DNA of 64,000 nucleotides from Ignavibacteriales bacterium (GCA_016714125.1 JADJNX010000007.1:124001-188000), one strand, 5' to 3'. Shown: positions 1 through 10,636, counted from the first letter of the stretch. Notes: a model not told the origin generated them from the sequence alone. Program-made: numbers and translations.

Positions 1-2
1 AG

Positions 3-938
3 ATGATCCTGAATGGAACAGACCAATCCCTTTTTAAAGAAATTGCCAATCTTGCAACCGAACAAAGAAACCCCCGCTCGATGGAAATTGATGCAGCTTC
101 GGTCTCTGAAATACTACATATTATAAACGAAGAGGACAAACTTGTTCCTCTTGCAGTGGAAAGAGAACTTCCATTCATAGCCAAGGCAGTTGAAGTTATT
201 GTAGCAGCCTTTAAAAACGGGGGCAGACTTCTTTATTTTGGTGCCGGCACTTCAGGAAGACTTGGGGTAGTGGATGCTTCTGAATGTCCACCAACTTTTG
301 GAACACCCTTTGGAATGATCGAAGGTTATATTGCCGGAGGTAAAGAAGCGATGTTTACAGCACAAGAAGGTGCGGAGGATCATGAAATCAATGGTGCTAA
401 TGATGTGATTGCAGCTAACGTGACTGATAAAGACGTGGTTTGTGGAATTGCCGCCAGTCGTAGAACTCCCTATGTAATAGGTGCAGTTAAGAAGGCAAAA
501 GAAATTGGTGCTGCCACCATCTATGTCACCTGCACTCCTCGTGACAGTTTTAACATTGAGTCAGTGGATATCCCAATATGTCCTTATGTGGGACCTGAAG
601 TGGTGATGGGTTCAACCAGAATGAAAAGCGGAACAGCACAAAAACTTGTACTCAACATGCTGACAACCACCTCGTTGATCAGAATGGGCAAAGTTTATGA
701 GAATATGATGATTGATCTCCAGATGACCAACAAAAAACTGGTTGAGAGAGCAAAACGAGTTGTTATGACAATAACCGGTTTAAGCTATGATGAGGCAACG
801 ATTTATCTTAATGAAGCCGGCGGCCATGTAAAAACCGCTTTGGTTATGATAAAGGCAAATGTTAATGCTGTTGAGGCAAAAAGAAGACTTGATCTCGCAG
901 AGGGCTTTGTAAGAAAAGCCATTGAAATTGTTGATTAA
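3..938 (+). CDS. murQ: N-acetylmuramic acid 6-phosphate etherase
   Basis: MurQ cleaves the lactyl ether of MurNAc-6-phosphate to GlcNAc-6-phosphate and D-lactate in cytoplasmic cell-wall recycling. The 311-residue product has the family N-terminus (TEQRNPRSMEID, residues 19-30) and a SIS sugar-phosphate-binding fold with GAGTSGRLGVVDASECPPT at residues 80-98, whose glutamate is the family's catalytic acid. EGAED and GIAASRRTPY follow, and the C-terminal helical part is complete. The length is normal for the family, so the ATG two bases into the window is a plausible true start, although an upstream start cannot be excluded. It overlaps the next gene by 17 bases, which suggests co-transcription. 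Family assignment is very secure. Confidence 0.95.
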   Translation: MILNGTDQSLFKEIANLATEQRNPRSMEIDAASVSEILHIINEEDKLVPLAVERELPFIAKAVEVIVAAFKNGGRLLYFGAGTSGRLGVVDASECPPTFGTPFGMIEGYIAGGKEAMFTAQEGAEDHEINGANDVIAANVTDKDVVCGIAASRRTPYVIGAVKKAKEIGAATIYVTCTPRDSFNIESVDIPICPYVGPEVVMGSTRMKSGTAQKLVLNMLTTTSLIRMGKVYENMMIDLQMTNKKLVERAKRVVMTITGLSYDEATIYLNEAGGHVKTALVMIKANVNAVEAKRRLDLAEGFVRKAIEIVD

Positions 939-1686
939 AAAAAAGATAATACTAAACCTTACACTATTAGTTTTATTAAGTTTTCCGGTTTTTTCTCAAC
1001 GCTCAGACCTTGAGAAATTTGGAAATCACGGGGAGAGTATTTTAAAAACCGCAACAAGGTTTGAATCAAAAGACCTTGTCAACTACGGATTAACCCTCGG
1101 TTCCACTTTCCTGGCTTATCAAGCAGACGAAACTGTTAATAACTTTTTCAAAAAAAACAAAACTCCTTTCTTCAACACTGTTTCGGAATTTAACAAATAC
1201 TCTGTTTATGTTGTTTTTGCCACTGCAGGAGGTTTGTACCTGCACGGGAAAATTTACAACAATCAAAAGAACACAGATCTGGGAATAAATCTTGGGTCAG
1301 CTCTTATATACTCTACCCTCTTTACCCAGATTCTTAAGATGACTTTTGGCAGAGAGCGACCAACCATAACCGACGACAACTCTAATTTCCATTTTTTTGA
1401 AACTTCTTGGGATAAAACATCTTTCCCATCCGGACATTCCGCCGCCGGTTTTGCTTTTGCTTCGGTGATGGCACTTTCAACTGACAATGATGTTGAAAAG
1501 GTTCTCTATTGGACGATAGCGGGATTGATGGCCACTGAGAGGCTCTATAACAGCCACCACTGGCTTTCGGATGTTATTTTGGGTTCTGCTATAGGTTATT
1601 TCACCGGAAGTCTGATAGCCTCTCAGACGGGTCAGGATAAGGAAACCGTTACCGTCCCACTAATTAATATTAACTACAGATTTTAG
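922..1686 (+). CDS. PAP2-family (type 2 phosphatidic acid) phosphatase, exported
   Basis: This is a membrane-associated or periplasmic acid phosphatase of the PAP2 superfamily, acting on lipid phosphates or pyrophosphates. All three PAP2 motifs are visible: K139-(x6)-RP147 in KMTFGRERP, PSGHS at 169-173, and the H/D motif in ERLYNSHHWLSD at 206-217. In the last, the usual S-R of the third motif is E-R here. An N-terminal hydrophobic stretch (about 10-26, ending in FSQ) looks like a signal peptide, and the chain ends in an aromatic residue. The start is a TTG inside the end of murQ; a second TTG three codons later is equally possible. The true substrate (undecaprenyl pyrophosphate, phosphatidate or other) cannot be read from the sequence. 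Confidence 0.85.
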   Translation: MKLLIKKKIILNLTLLVLLSFPVFSQRSDLEKFGNHGESILKTATRFESKDLVNYGLTLGSTFLAYQADETVNNFFKKNKTPFFNTVSEFNKYSVYVVFATAGGLYLHGKIYNNQKNTDLGINLGSALIYSTLFTQILKMTFGRERPTITDDNSNFHFFETSWDKTSFPSGHSAAGFAFASVMALSTDNDVEKVLYWTIAGLMATERLYNSHHWLSDVILGSAIGYFTGSLIASQTGQDKETVTVPLININYRF

Positions 1687-1690
1687 CTCC

Positions 1691-4600
1691 ATGACCGGTA
1701 TTGAATTAATTTCCACATTTGGAAATTTTAAAGAAGTAAAATTTATCTATAACACCCTCTCCTCCAACAAGGGGAAGGTCCACTCGCTCGCATCCCTTCC
1801 CGGAAGTTCAAAATCTCTCCTTGCACTTCAAATGAAAATGAAGTTTGAAAAGGTTGTGATCCTTGAACCTGATATCAGAACAGTGATGGAAAGGGCGACC
1901 GAACTTCAGTTGATGGGCGTGAATGTCCCTGTAATAAGTATATCGGAATATAATGCCAAAAAGATTCAGGAGGTCTTGAACAACCTTTCGTCACTTCATG
2001 GCTATTTTCTAATTGCCACGTATGATCTTTTATTGGTAAAACTTCCGGCAAAAGAGGATTTTGCTGAAAGTTTATACAAATTAACTTCCGGTGCTTCGGT
2101 TACTTATGACAGATTTATTGCGCTGTTAGAGGGGTACAACTACAAAAAAGACAAATATGTGGAAGAGAGTGGAATTTATGCACAGCGCGGTGCAATTGTG
2201 GATTTCTGGTCTCACAGTGAATCTCTCCCTGTAAGGGTTGAGTTTGATGGTGATTTCATCGAGTCATTGCGCTTTTTTGACCCCGAAAATCAAAGATCTG
2301 TGCAACTTCTTGAATCTGCTACTATTGCCCCTGAACTTACTGAACTAAGTACCAACGATCAAAACATCTTTGAAAATGACATATTTGACTATGTTCAAGA
2401 ATCACTAATATTTGGAGAGAATTTTATCTTCGAGAGGCTTCGTATAAAGAGGTAAAAATAGTTGAAGAGGATGCTCCTGTTGTCGAAGCTGAGCAAATAT
2501 CCCCTTATGATGATGATTCATTCCTCGACAATTTCCCTGATTCTGAAGGTGCTGTTGCAGTCCCTGTTGTGGATGAAGGACATAAAATTCCTTTTCAAGA
2601 CTTGATCAACAAAGGCAGAAACACCTGGTTGATCGAGACAGGGATATCAACAAAAGATTCCATTGAATTTGAAATAGCATCCGCCCCTGCAGTTAACGCC
2701 AATTATGATCTGCTCTTCAGATCACTGCTACAATTTTCCGAAAATAATTATAAAATTATCATCGCAGTTGAAAACGAAATTCAACACGACCGATTAAGGG
2801 AACTGATTTATAACCAACAGGATGAGTTTGGGCTTATGATTGAGGAAGGGACGATCATTTTCACAATTCTTCCTCTTAAAGAGGGATTTTTCTTAAAAAA
2901 AGAGAAGGTGCTTTTCCTCTCTGATTATCAGATATTTGGCAAGCCATTCAGAACCAAAGTTATAAATTACAAAAAAGCCAAAAAGTCGAGACGAAACGAA
3001 CTTGGCTCGATCAAACCCGGAGATTTTGTCGTACATGAGGAGTATGGTATCGGTCGGTATGCCGGTCTCCATAACGTAAAGATTGGTGAAATTGAACAAG
3101 AGTCAATGAAACTGATTTACGGTGAAGGTGGAGCTGTTTTTGTAAACCTGAATTACCTCCATCTTGTTAAAAAATATTCGTCCAAAGAGGGAGTTGAACC
3201 CAGAACAAATGTTCTCGGTACGACAGCCTGGGAAAATGCAAAAACCAGAGCCAAAAGAAAAATTCGCGAGATTGCTCGAGACCTCATTGAACTTTATGCA
3301 CAAAGAAAATCGAGTCAGGGTTTCGCTTTTGCCGGCGACACTAAATGGCAAAAAGAACTTGAAGCATCTTTTATCTATGAAGATACTCCCGATCAATTAA
3401 AAGTTACAGATGAAATTAAACAGGACATGGAAGATCGAAGTCCAATGGATCGACTCGTGTGTGGTGATGTGGGTTTTGGAAAAACAGAAATAGCTGTCAG
3501 GGCGGCATTTAAAGCAGTTCAGGACAACAAACAGGTTAGTGTGCTCGTGCCCACAACAATCCTGGCTGAACAACATTATAATACATTTAGAGACCGGCTT
3601 TCACAGTTTCCTGTGAAAATAGAAGTAATGTCCCGATTCCAAAACAAAGCTAACCAAAAAATCATTGTTGAAAAACTCAAAACCGGGGAAGTTGATATTG
3701 TCATTGGGACTCACAGACTAATCTCCAAAGATATTGGATTTAAAGACCTTGGACTTTTGATAATTGATGAAGAACACCGTTTTGGGGTAAAGGCAAAAGA
3801 GAAACTTCGCTCGATAAGAGTTAATGTGGATACGCTGACTCTAACCGCAACCCCATTCCAAGAACTCTCAATTTTTCTTTACATGGTGCCCGCGATCTTT
3901 CGTTAATGGCAACACCACCCGCGAACAGACAACCCATTTATTCAAAAGTTGAAATGTTTGACATTCTGAAAATCAGGGAGTGGCTTGTTGCCGAGTTTGC
4001 ACGAAACGGACAGGTTTACATAGTACATGACAGAATCATGTCGATCGATAAACTTGGTGATTATATCAAACGGTTTATTCCTGAAGCTGTTATTGGAGTA
4101 GCTCATGGGAGGATGACTCCCGAACAATTGGAAGATGTAATTCATGGCTTCTTGAAGAGGAAATTTAATGTCCTGCTCTCCACTAAAATTATTGAATCAG
4201 GCATCGATATACCAAATGTGAATACTATTATTGTAAACAGAGCGGACAGGTTTGGACTTGCAGAACTTCATCAGTTGCGTGGCAGGGTGGGAAGATCTGA
4301 CAGACAGGCGTATGCCTATTTTCTTGTTCCGGCTCTTGCTTCTCTTAAAAAGCAGACATTAAAACGTCTCAAAGCAATCGAAGAATTTAACGAACTTGGT
4401 GCAGGGTTTAATCTCGCAATGCGTGATCTTGAAATAAGGGGTGCGGGTAATCTTCTTGGAACCGAGCAGAGTGGTTTTATCACCGATGTAGGTTTTGATC
4501 TTTATATGAAACTTGTAAACGAAGCTGTTGAAGAATTAAAACACAAAGAGTTTAAAGAGGTCTTTAAACATCTGGGGAAAACCACTCAAAGAACCGATCC

Positions 4601-5093
4601 AAAGATTGATACATTTTTTGAAATTGGAATACCCGAAAACTTTATGCCTGATCAGACCGATCGTTTAAATTTCTACACTTCACTCATCTCAGCGGGAAGT
4701 TTAAAAGAGATTGCCGATATAAAGGAGGAGCTTTCTGATAGATTTGGTCTTTTACCAATCACAGCAAAAAGATTAATTGCAACGGCACAGATGAGGTATT
4801 ATGCCTCTTTTGCAATGTTTGAACGGGTTATAATTCAAAGGAACAGGATGATACTGGTGTTGCCCCCAAGCGACAGAGAAGAATTTTACGAATACAACTT
4901 TAAGGTACTTCTCCACCTGGTTATGACTAAATATCGAAACGATATAAAATTTGATCAGCAGAGAGACTCAATGAAGTTAACAATAGAAAACAAACATGAA
5001 TCACCAGAAAAGATGATAGTCTGGTTATCTGAACTTTTTAATGAGATAATGTCGCTTTACGGCGTAAAGAAGGAAATCCTGATAGAAGGTTAA
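1691..5093 (+). CDS. mfd: transcription-repair coupling factor Mfd (two frameshifts)
   Basis: Mfd displaces RNA polymerase stalled at DNA lesions and recruits UvrA. The reading is in three frames: 1691-2455 (UvrB-like N-terminal part), about 2433-3906 (RNA-polymerase interaction domain with GDFVVHEEYGIGRYAGL; helicase motif I GDVGFGKTE; DEEH box; motif III TLTATP) and 3906-5093 (helicase C-terminal half with HGRM, QLRGRVGRS, then the TRCF C-terminal domain). At both joins one base is missing: near 2435 the frame resumes as EASYKEVKIVEED, and near 3853 TATP should continue as IPRTLNFSLHGARD. Reassembled, the protein has about 1130 residues, the normal Mfd size. Both breaks are probably sequencing errors because every domain on either side is well conserved. 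The upstream PAP2 gene ends 4 bases before the start. Confidence 0.93.
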
Positions 5094-5097
5094 CCAA

Positions 5098-5298
5098 TCA
5101 ATTTTCCACTTTTGGAGGAGCTTTTTTAAAAGAAAAAGTGGCAATAAATCCTGTAAAGGCTCCATAAAGAGTTGTCAACCAAGGGTTTGATTGAATTGGA
5201 CACCCGTTAGTGCAACCAATAAAATAATAATATGCATACCCTGCTGCTCCGCCGAGCAAAATACCAATGGATGTAACTGTTAAATTCTTTTTTGTCAT
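5098..5298 (-). CDS. small membrane protein, DUF6132-like
   Basis: A 66-residue protein with two hydrophobic segments (about 7-27 and 44-58) around a central loop containing IGCTNGCPIQSNPW. A glycine/tyrosine-rich first helix followed by IGC-x(3-4)-CPI-x-SNP is how I remember the DUF6132 family of Bacteroidota; the family's function is unknown. The two cysteines could bind metal or form a disulphide, but nothing here proves that. It is convergent with mfd, whose stop codon lies 4 bases away, and its start lies 106 bases upstream of the divergent mscL. Confidence 0.7.
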   Translation of the reverse strand: MTKKNLTVTSIGILLGGAAGYAYYYFIGCTNGCPIQSNPWLTTLYGAFTGFIATFSFKKAPPKVEN

Positions 5299-5404
5299 AT
5301 ACTCGTTTTATTTGTTTTCTGTTAGATGATAGAAATTAAAAAAGGTTGCAAGACAGAAAAAGTTTTTATTTTTACATATTAAAAATATAGAAAAGGAAAG
5401 CAAT

Positions 5405-5808
5405 ATGAGTAAAATGTTATCAGAATTTAAGACATTTGCCATAAGAGGAAATGTAATTGATCTGGCAGTGGCTGTTATAATTGGAACCGCATTTGGTAAG
5501 ATTGTTGCCTCTTTTATCAACGATGTTGTTATGCCACCAATTGGTCTTGCTCTGGGAGGAGTGGATTTTAAGAATCTTAAAGTTTTACTGAAAGCCGGAA
5601 CCACCGAAGGTGAAAAAGTAATTGAGCCGGTATATTTAAGCTACGGAGCTTTTATAAACACAGTTGTTGAGTTTGTGATAGTCGCTTTTGTGATTTTCCT
5701 GGCAGTTAAAGCAATTAACGCCATGAAGAAAAAGAAGAAGCCGCCCCAAAACCACCTGCCGCAGATATTCGGTTATTAACTGAGATAAGAGACCTTCTTA
5801 AAAAATAG
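5405..5808 (+). CDS. mscL: large-conductance mechanosensitive channel MscL (C-terminal frameshift)
   Basis: MscL is a homopentameric inner-membrane channel that opens under membrane tension and releases solutes on hypo-osmotic shock. The N-terminus (FKTFAIRGNVIDLAVAVIIG) is the typical amphipathic helix plus TM1, and TM2 follows (FVIVAFVIFLAVKAIN). The uninterrupted frame ends at 5779 with an atypical tail. A missing base in the AAG/AAA run near 5730-5740 restores a proline/alanine linker and the conserved C-terminal helix LLTEIRDLLKK ending at the TAG at 5806-5808. That tail is standard for MscL, so the frameshift is probably an error. An AGGAAAG stretch sits just upstream of the ATG. Confidence 0.9.
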
Positions 5809-5823
5809 AAGTTTAATCAAAAA

Positions 5824-5857
5824 AAAAGAGGCTGTCATTTTTGTGTCAGCCTCTTTT
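5824..5857. terminator. bidirectional intrinsic terminator between mscL and hslU
   Basis: A perfect 11-bp inverted repeat (AAAAGAGGCTG ... CAGCCTCTTTT) with a 12-base loop lies between the convergent mscL and hslU genes. A-rich and T-rich flanks give a T-tract on either strand. Confidence 0.85.
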
Positions 5858-5862
5858 AAGTT

Positions 5863-7245
5863 TTAAAGGATATATTTACTAAGATCCCTGTCGGTTACAA
5901 TCCGCTCAAGTTTTTGTCGTACCATTTCTCCCGTAATTTCAATAATATGATCCGGCATTACATCGGGAACACTAAAAAGAATATCATCAAGAAGAGTTGT
6001 GAGGATCGTGTGTAATCTTCTTGCACCGATATTCTCAACCTGTTCGTTGGCTTTTTGTGCAAGTCGTGCAACTTCTCTTATTCCATCTTCTCTAAATATT
6101 ACACTAACTCCCTCCACTTCAAGAAGTGCGGTGTATTGTTTAAGAAGTGCATTCCTTGGTATGGTCAGAATCTTAATAAAATCGTCTTCTGTGAGACTTT
6201 TTAATTCAACACGAATTGGAAATCTTCCCTGCAATTCAGGTATAAGATCAGAAGGTTTGGAAACATGAAACGCACCAGATGCAACAAAAAGAATGTGATC
6301 GGTTTTGACCACACCATATTTGGTATTAACATTTGAGCCTTCAACTATTGGAAGAAGGTCTCGCTGAACTCCTTCACGGGATACATCAGGGCCGTGTCCT
6401 TTTCCACCACCGGCGATTTTGTCAATCTCATCTATAAAAACTATTCCCGAGTTTTCGGCTCTGTAAACAGCTTCTTTGTAAACTGAATCGAGGTCAATCA
6501 GTTTTTGAGCTTCCTCTTCAGCCATAATTTCGCGGGCTTCTCTGATGGATGTTTTTCTTTTTTTCTTCTTTTTGGGCATGACAGAAGACATCAGTTCCTG
6601 GATATTGATACCAATATCATCGCCACCAAATGGTCCCATAATCTGCATTCCAACATTTGCCTGTTGGATATCATATTCAACCATTTTTTCGTCAAGTTCG
6701 CCGTTTCTCAGTTTTTCTCTCATCCACTCCCGGGTCTTTTGATTCTGATAAGCCTCACTTCCCTGTTCTTCTTCAACTTCTCCTGCATAAGGTTTTCTGA
6801 CTGGTGGAATTAGAATATCAAGAATTCTCTCCTCAGCCATTGCAATAGCTTTTGTTTTAACCAGTGCGGTGCGTTCAGACTTAACGAGATTAACTGAAAA
6901 CTCGACCAGGTCTCTAACAATGGACTCAACATCCCTGCCGACATATCCAACCTCTGTAAATTTTGATGCTTCAACTTTTACAAAAGGTGCCTCAACCAGT
7001 TTGGCAAGGCGGCGGGCAATTTCAGTTTTACCAACGCCGGTAGGTCCTATCAGAATAATGTTGTTTGGCATGATCTCTTCACGCAGCTCACCCTGAATCT
7101 GTTGACGCCTCCATCTGTTCCTAAGTGCAATTGCCACTGCTCTTTTTGCATCGTCCTGGCCAATAATATACTTATTCAACTCACCAACTATCTGTGTAGG
7201 CGTAAGTTCATTAAGAGCTACTAAATCCACTGTCATATCTTTCAA
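5863..7245 (-). CDS. hslU: ATP-dependent protease HslUV, ATPase subunit HslU
   Basis: HslU is the AAA+ unfoldase ring that feeds substrates to the HslV peptidase. The 460-residue product shows Walker A GPTGVGKT (67-74), the pore loop GYVG (100-103), an acidic and lysine-rich intermediate domain (about 110-250), Walker B VFIDEID (269-275) and the C-terminal RDLSKYIL tail that docks into HslV. The start codon overlaps the hslV stop by 4 bases, as in a translationally coupled hslVU operon. Length and motifs are complete. Confidence 0.96.
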   Translation of the reverse strand: MKDMTVDLVALNELTPTQIVGELNKYIIGQDDAKRAVAIALRNRWRRQQIQGELREEIMPNNIILIGPTGVGKTEIARRLAKLVEAPFVKVEASKFTEVGYVGRDVESIVRDLVEFSVNLVKSERTALVKTKAIAMAEERILDILIPPVRKPYAGEVEEEQGSEAYQNQKTREWMREKLRNGELDEKMVEYDIQQANVGMQIMGPFGGDDIGINIQELMSSVMPKKKKKRKTSIREAREIMAEEEAQKLIDLDSVYKEAVYRAENSGIVFIDEIDKIAGGGKGHGPDVSREGVQRDLLPIVEGSNVNTKYGVVKTDHILFVASGAFHVSKPSDLIPELQGRFPIRVELKSLTEDDFIKILTIPRNALLKQYTALLEVEGVSVIFREDGIREVARLAQKANEQVENIGARRLHTILTTLLDDILFSVPDVMPDHIIEITGEMVRQKLERIVTDRDLSKYIL

Positions 7246-7784
7246 TTTTCTATTATTTCAACATTAATGTTTGTGTTTGTATAAATACATATTTCTGATG
7301 CAGTCGAGAGGCTCTCTTTAGCGATCTCTGCAGCTGAAAGGGTGCTGTATTTTTTTAACATCTTAGCTGCTGCGAGAGCATAATTGCCTCCTGAACCTAT
7401 TGCCACTATCTGATCCTGCGGTTCAATCACATCTCCATTTCCGGAGATAATGAGAGCCGTGTCGGCTGAGACCACAGCAAGAAGAGCTTCAAGTTTTCTT
7501 AGATAACGGTCGGTTCTCCATTCTTTTGCAAGTTCCACTGCGGCACGGTTAACGTTGCCACGGTATTGCTCAAGTTTATCTTCAAACCTTTCCATCAAAG
7601 TGAAAGCGTCTGCTGATGCACCGGCAAAACCACAGAGCACTTTACCGCCTGAAATTTTCCTTATTTTCAGTGCGTTGTGTTTCATGATGGTGGTTCCAAG
7701 TGTAACTTGCCCATCACCACCAATGGCAGCCTGACCATTGTGGATAATACCAAGAATTGTTGTGGAGCGAATTGTTCCTTCCAT
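7242..7784 (-). CDS. hslV: ATP-dependent protease HslUV, peptidase subunit HslV
   Basis: HslV is the proteasome-like threonine peptidase partner of HslU. The mature N-terminus should be the TTILGI segment, with the first Thr as nucleophile. GGDGQVTLG, GFAGASADAF, ELAKEWRTDR and AIGSGGNYA follow as in the family. I choose the ATG at 7784 because AGGACGG stands 4 bases upstream. A TTG at 7817 would add 11 residues without any visible ribosome site. Even from the ATG there is a short extra segment (MEGTIRS) before the catalytic Thr, longer than the single Met of the E. coli enzyme. Confidence 0.94.
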   Translation of the reverse strand: MEGTIRSTTILGIIHNGQAAIGGDGQVTLGTTIMKHNALKIRKISGGKVLCGFAGASADAFTLMERFEDKLEQYRGNVNRAAVELAKEWRTDRYLRKLEALLAVVSADTALIISGNGDVIEPQDQIVAIGSGGNYALAAAKMLKKYSTLSAAEIAKESLSTASEICIYTNTNINVEIIEN

Positions 7785-7876
7785 TGCCGTCCTGTCTGTT
7801 AACAAATTGATTTTCAAGATTACAAAAAACGAATGGGCAAATTATTAATAATTTACCAAAATTAATGTGTTATAAA

Positions 7877-10579
7877 TCAGTAGTAGAATCCGATGGAGAA
7901 GTAGAAGATAACGGGACCCCACGTAATCGGACCTCCACCGATAAGAATATCTTTTTCAAGAAGAAAACTTCTTCCAATAGCAAAATCTGCCGGCCCGATA
8001 GGGGTTTCAAAAGATATCCCGATGCCAATGGCATGGCGAAGATCTTTAATTTTAATCTTCTCTTCTTTTTCCCAAATTGAGCCGATATTATATCCGGCAT
8101 TCAGATAGGTATCAAAAAATATTTTAAATGGAAGGTGATATCTGTATTCGAGACCCAATTTAAACAGTTGTCGTCCCCTCACTTCATCCTGATACATTCC
8201 ATAAAAAGATCTTAATCCACCAAGTGAATATTGTTGGGTAAGCGGGAGAGTCTGATCAGCAAAGCCTATTTCCCCTGAGGCTATAACAGTAATCGACGAA
8301 GAAATTGGGATAAATGCGTCAAGTTTTGCACCAAAATTGGTGTAACCTGTTTCAGCGTTGAGGAAGCTTAATCCTGTTTCATAATAACCATTAAACAATA
8401 TCCCTTCGGTTGAATAAGGGTATTTGTTTTTTGTATCAATTGTTGTTGAAAGATTTAAGCTGAAAAGGGGAGCATCATATATGAGCCCCTCACTTGCAGT
8501 GATATTTTCTATTCTGTTTAATTCATATTTCGCTTTTGCGATAATATTACCAAATCTGCCAACCTGTGTTCCCATCCAAAAGGATGCTCCCGCAAGTGTC
8601 TGCCTGTATTCTCCAAACCTGGTTTTTGTATAAAAATTACCAGTCCCCCTGGGATCATCCCTGTAAGCAAAAATATCCCTGTGGGAATAGTGTAAGCCCA
8701 GTTTATAAGTAAAATATGTATCAAAAATCCTGTTTGAGCGCGACTCTATCTCGCCTGATATTTTCCTTGGACTAAAAAACATGATCAAACCCAACTCACC
8801 CCCCGTAGAGAAGATATTTGCATCTCTAATATCAACATTAACCTGAGGAGCATTTTCATTATCAACTTTGAATCCAAGTCTTGCGATCTGGGAGATTTTT
8901 TCATTAACCTCCATCTCGAGGATGTTTTTATTATCTCTTTTGATAACATTGATCGTAAAATTCTCAAACAGTCCGGTGGCATAGAGATTATCAAGTCCTG
9001 ATTTAAGTTTATCAAGATCAAGCATCTCACCCTGATCAACAGGCAATTCTCTTAGGATTACGGTAGGGTTTGAATTTACATGTCCCGTAATTACAATTTC
9101 ACTAATTCTTCCACCGTCAAAATTCATCAAAAACACACCTGCATTTTCATCGAAGGTTGAAGATATAAGTGAAAAAAGTGCGTTTCCCTCTCTTCTGAAA
9201 TATTTAATTACACCTTTAATGTAATTGATTGCTTTATGGGGAGAAAAACTTTCACCTGTGATAGGAACAAGGGTTGAATCAGCAAAAGTTGTGTCTGCTC
9301 CATCAATTTTGATTTTAACCCGGTTTACAAAACCATACTCAATCGGCACAACCTTTAGTACATTCCGGGCAAATTTATCTTTAGTTATAAAAGCACGAAT
9401 CTCTTTAAATCCGGTCTTTTTTTCAAGGTGAATCAATTCTTTGTAAATATCCCGAAGATTTACATTCCCGTTCCTGATTGTATTTGTCAAGATTCCCGAG
9501 GCATATTTACAGGTTGGATCCGGAATAATATTTGAAATAACCGAATCTTTTTCATTAAGTGACAGCGTTAAAAGATGATCTATTTTCTGAATCAATTCAG
9601 CTGCAGCGATCTTTCCAACCCTGTATCCTTCTTCTATCAGCGAATCAAAACCGGTAAAATCTCCTGAGTTTTTATCACCAATCACCGGGGTTACCAAAAC
9701 ATCGGCGTGTTCAATCTCCCTCTTGTTAAGTTTTTTCATTGGAATACTCACAAACTGGTCTGCAAGAACCCAGGGATATTTTAGCAATTCTTTAGGTTGC
9801 AAGGGACTGGTTGAATTGATCGCCAACACAAGTCCATCGGAAAGAGATTTCGCAATTGAAACGGGGATATTCGCCACCAACCCTCCATCGGCCAGGAGAG
9901 TTGAATCATACTCCACCGGGGAGAGAAAAAACGAAACACTTGAGCTTGCTCTCATAGCTCTGGGTATGGATCCTTCACCAATAATAAACGGTTCACCCGT
10001 AGTCAAATCGGTGCATACAGCTCTAAATTTATATTCCAATTCATCAAAAGCGGTTGTCACGCCAATAGGGGATTGAAAAGAAAGCAGATTTAATTGATTT
10101 AAAAGTTTTTGGCCATCATTAATCGAGTTAGGAATGAGAGGTGTAAATCCATCCAGTCTGAGTGAAAAAACCGCCCTGTCTTCCGTTATCTTTTGATCGA
10201 TATAAAGATTGTTTCGATCTTCCCTCGTTCCGATTGCGATAATGGAATTCCAATCTATAATATCAGCCAGGGAATCGAGTTCATCAACAGAATACCCAAG
10301 AGTGTATAACCCCCCAATAATGCTTCCAATACTTGTGCCAACCACTGTGTTTGGGTAGATTCCACTTTCTTCGAGGGCTCTCAGGACGCCTACTTGTGCA
10401 ATACCTCTGGCACCACCCCCACTAAGAGCATATGATATATTTGGATAGAGAGATGGTTGACGGTACTTTATTCCAAAGGGATGTGTAACTTCTTTGTGTT
10501 CGAGAGTTAAATAGAGGGTGTCGTTATACTGAGAGTATAACGACACATAAAAAAAGAGAGAAATTAAAAGGGTTTTCAT
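7877..10579 (-). CDS. patatin-like phospholipase fused to Omp85/BamA-type barrel
   Basis: A 900-residue outer-membrane lipase-transporter fusion. After a signal peptide (MKTLLISLFFYVSLYSQ) comes a patatin domain with oxyanion loop GGGARG (54-59), nucleophile elbow GTSIG (81-85) and the DGG of the catalytic Asp (231-233). The centre looks like POTRA-type repeats. The C-terminal third has Omp85-like strands (SLGGLRSFYG; final FYFSIGFYY with aromatic end). This resembles type Vd autotransporters such as PlpD and the many patatin/BamA proteins of Bacteroidota. The start is taken at the ATG at 10579, where the signal peptide begins; an ATG at 10609 would add 10 residues. It lies downstream of yidC on the same strand. 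The substrate is unknown; phospholipase A activity is the family expectation. Confidence 0.88.
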   Translation of the reverse strand: MKTLLISLFFYVSLYSQYNDTLYLTLEHKEVTHPFGIKYRQPSLYPNISYALSGGGARGIAQVGVLRALEESGIYPNTVVGTSIGSIIGGLYTLGYSVDELDSLADIIDWNSIIAIGTREDRNNLYIDQKITEDRAVFSLRLDGFTPLIPNSINDGQKLLNQLNLLSFQSPIGVTTAFDELEYKFRAVCTDLTTGEPFIIGEGSIPRAMRASSSVSFFLSPVEYDSTLLADGGLVANIPVSIAKSLSDGLVLAINSTSPLQPKELLKYPWVLADQFVSIPMKKLNKREIEHADVLVTPVIGDKNSGDFTGFDSLIEEGYRVGKIAAAELIQKIDHLLTLSLNEKDSVISNIIPDPTCKYASGILTNTIRNGNVNLRDIYKELIHLEKKTGFKEIRAFITKDKFARNVLKVVPIEYGFVNRVKIKIDGADTTFADSTLVPITGESFSPHKAINYIKGVIKYFRREGNALFSLISSTFDENAGVFLMNFDGGRISEIVITGHVNSNPTVILRELPVDQGEMLDLDKLKSGLDNLYATGLFENFTINVIKRDNKNILEMEVNEKISQIARLGFKVDNENAPQVNVDIRDANIFSTGGELGLIMFFSPRKISGEIESRSNRIFDTYFTYKLGLHYSHRDIFAYRDDPRGTGNFYTKTRFGEYRQTLAGASFWMGTQVGRFGNIIAKAKYELNRIENITASEGLIYDAPLFSLNLSTTIDTKNKYPYSTEGILFNGYYETGLSFLNAETGYTNFGAKLDAFIPISSSITVIASGEIGFADQTLPLTQQYSLGGLRSFYGMYQDEVRGRQLFKLGLEYRYHLPFKIFFDTYLNAGYNIGSIWEKEEKIKIKDLRHAIGIGISFETPIGPADFAIGRSFLLEKDILIGGGPITWGPVIFYFSIGFYY

Positions 10580-10636
10580 TAAACCCACAAAGCTTCCAAT
10601 AATTCGCATAACGAAGCATCTTCTGTTATTGAACCG

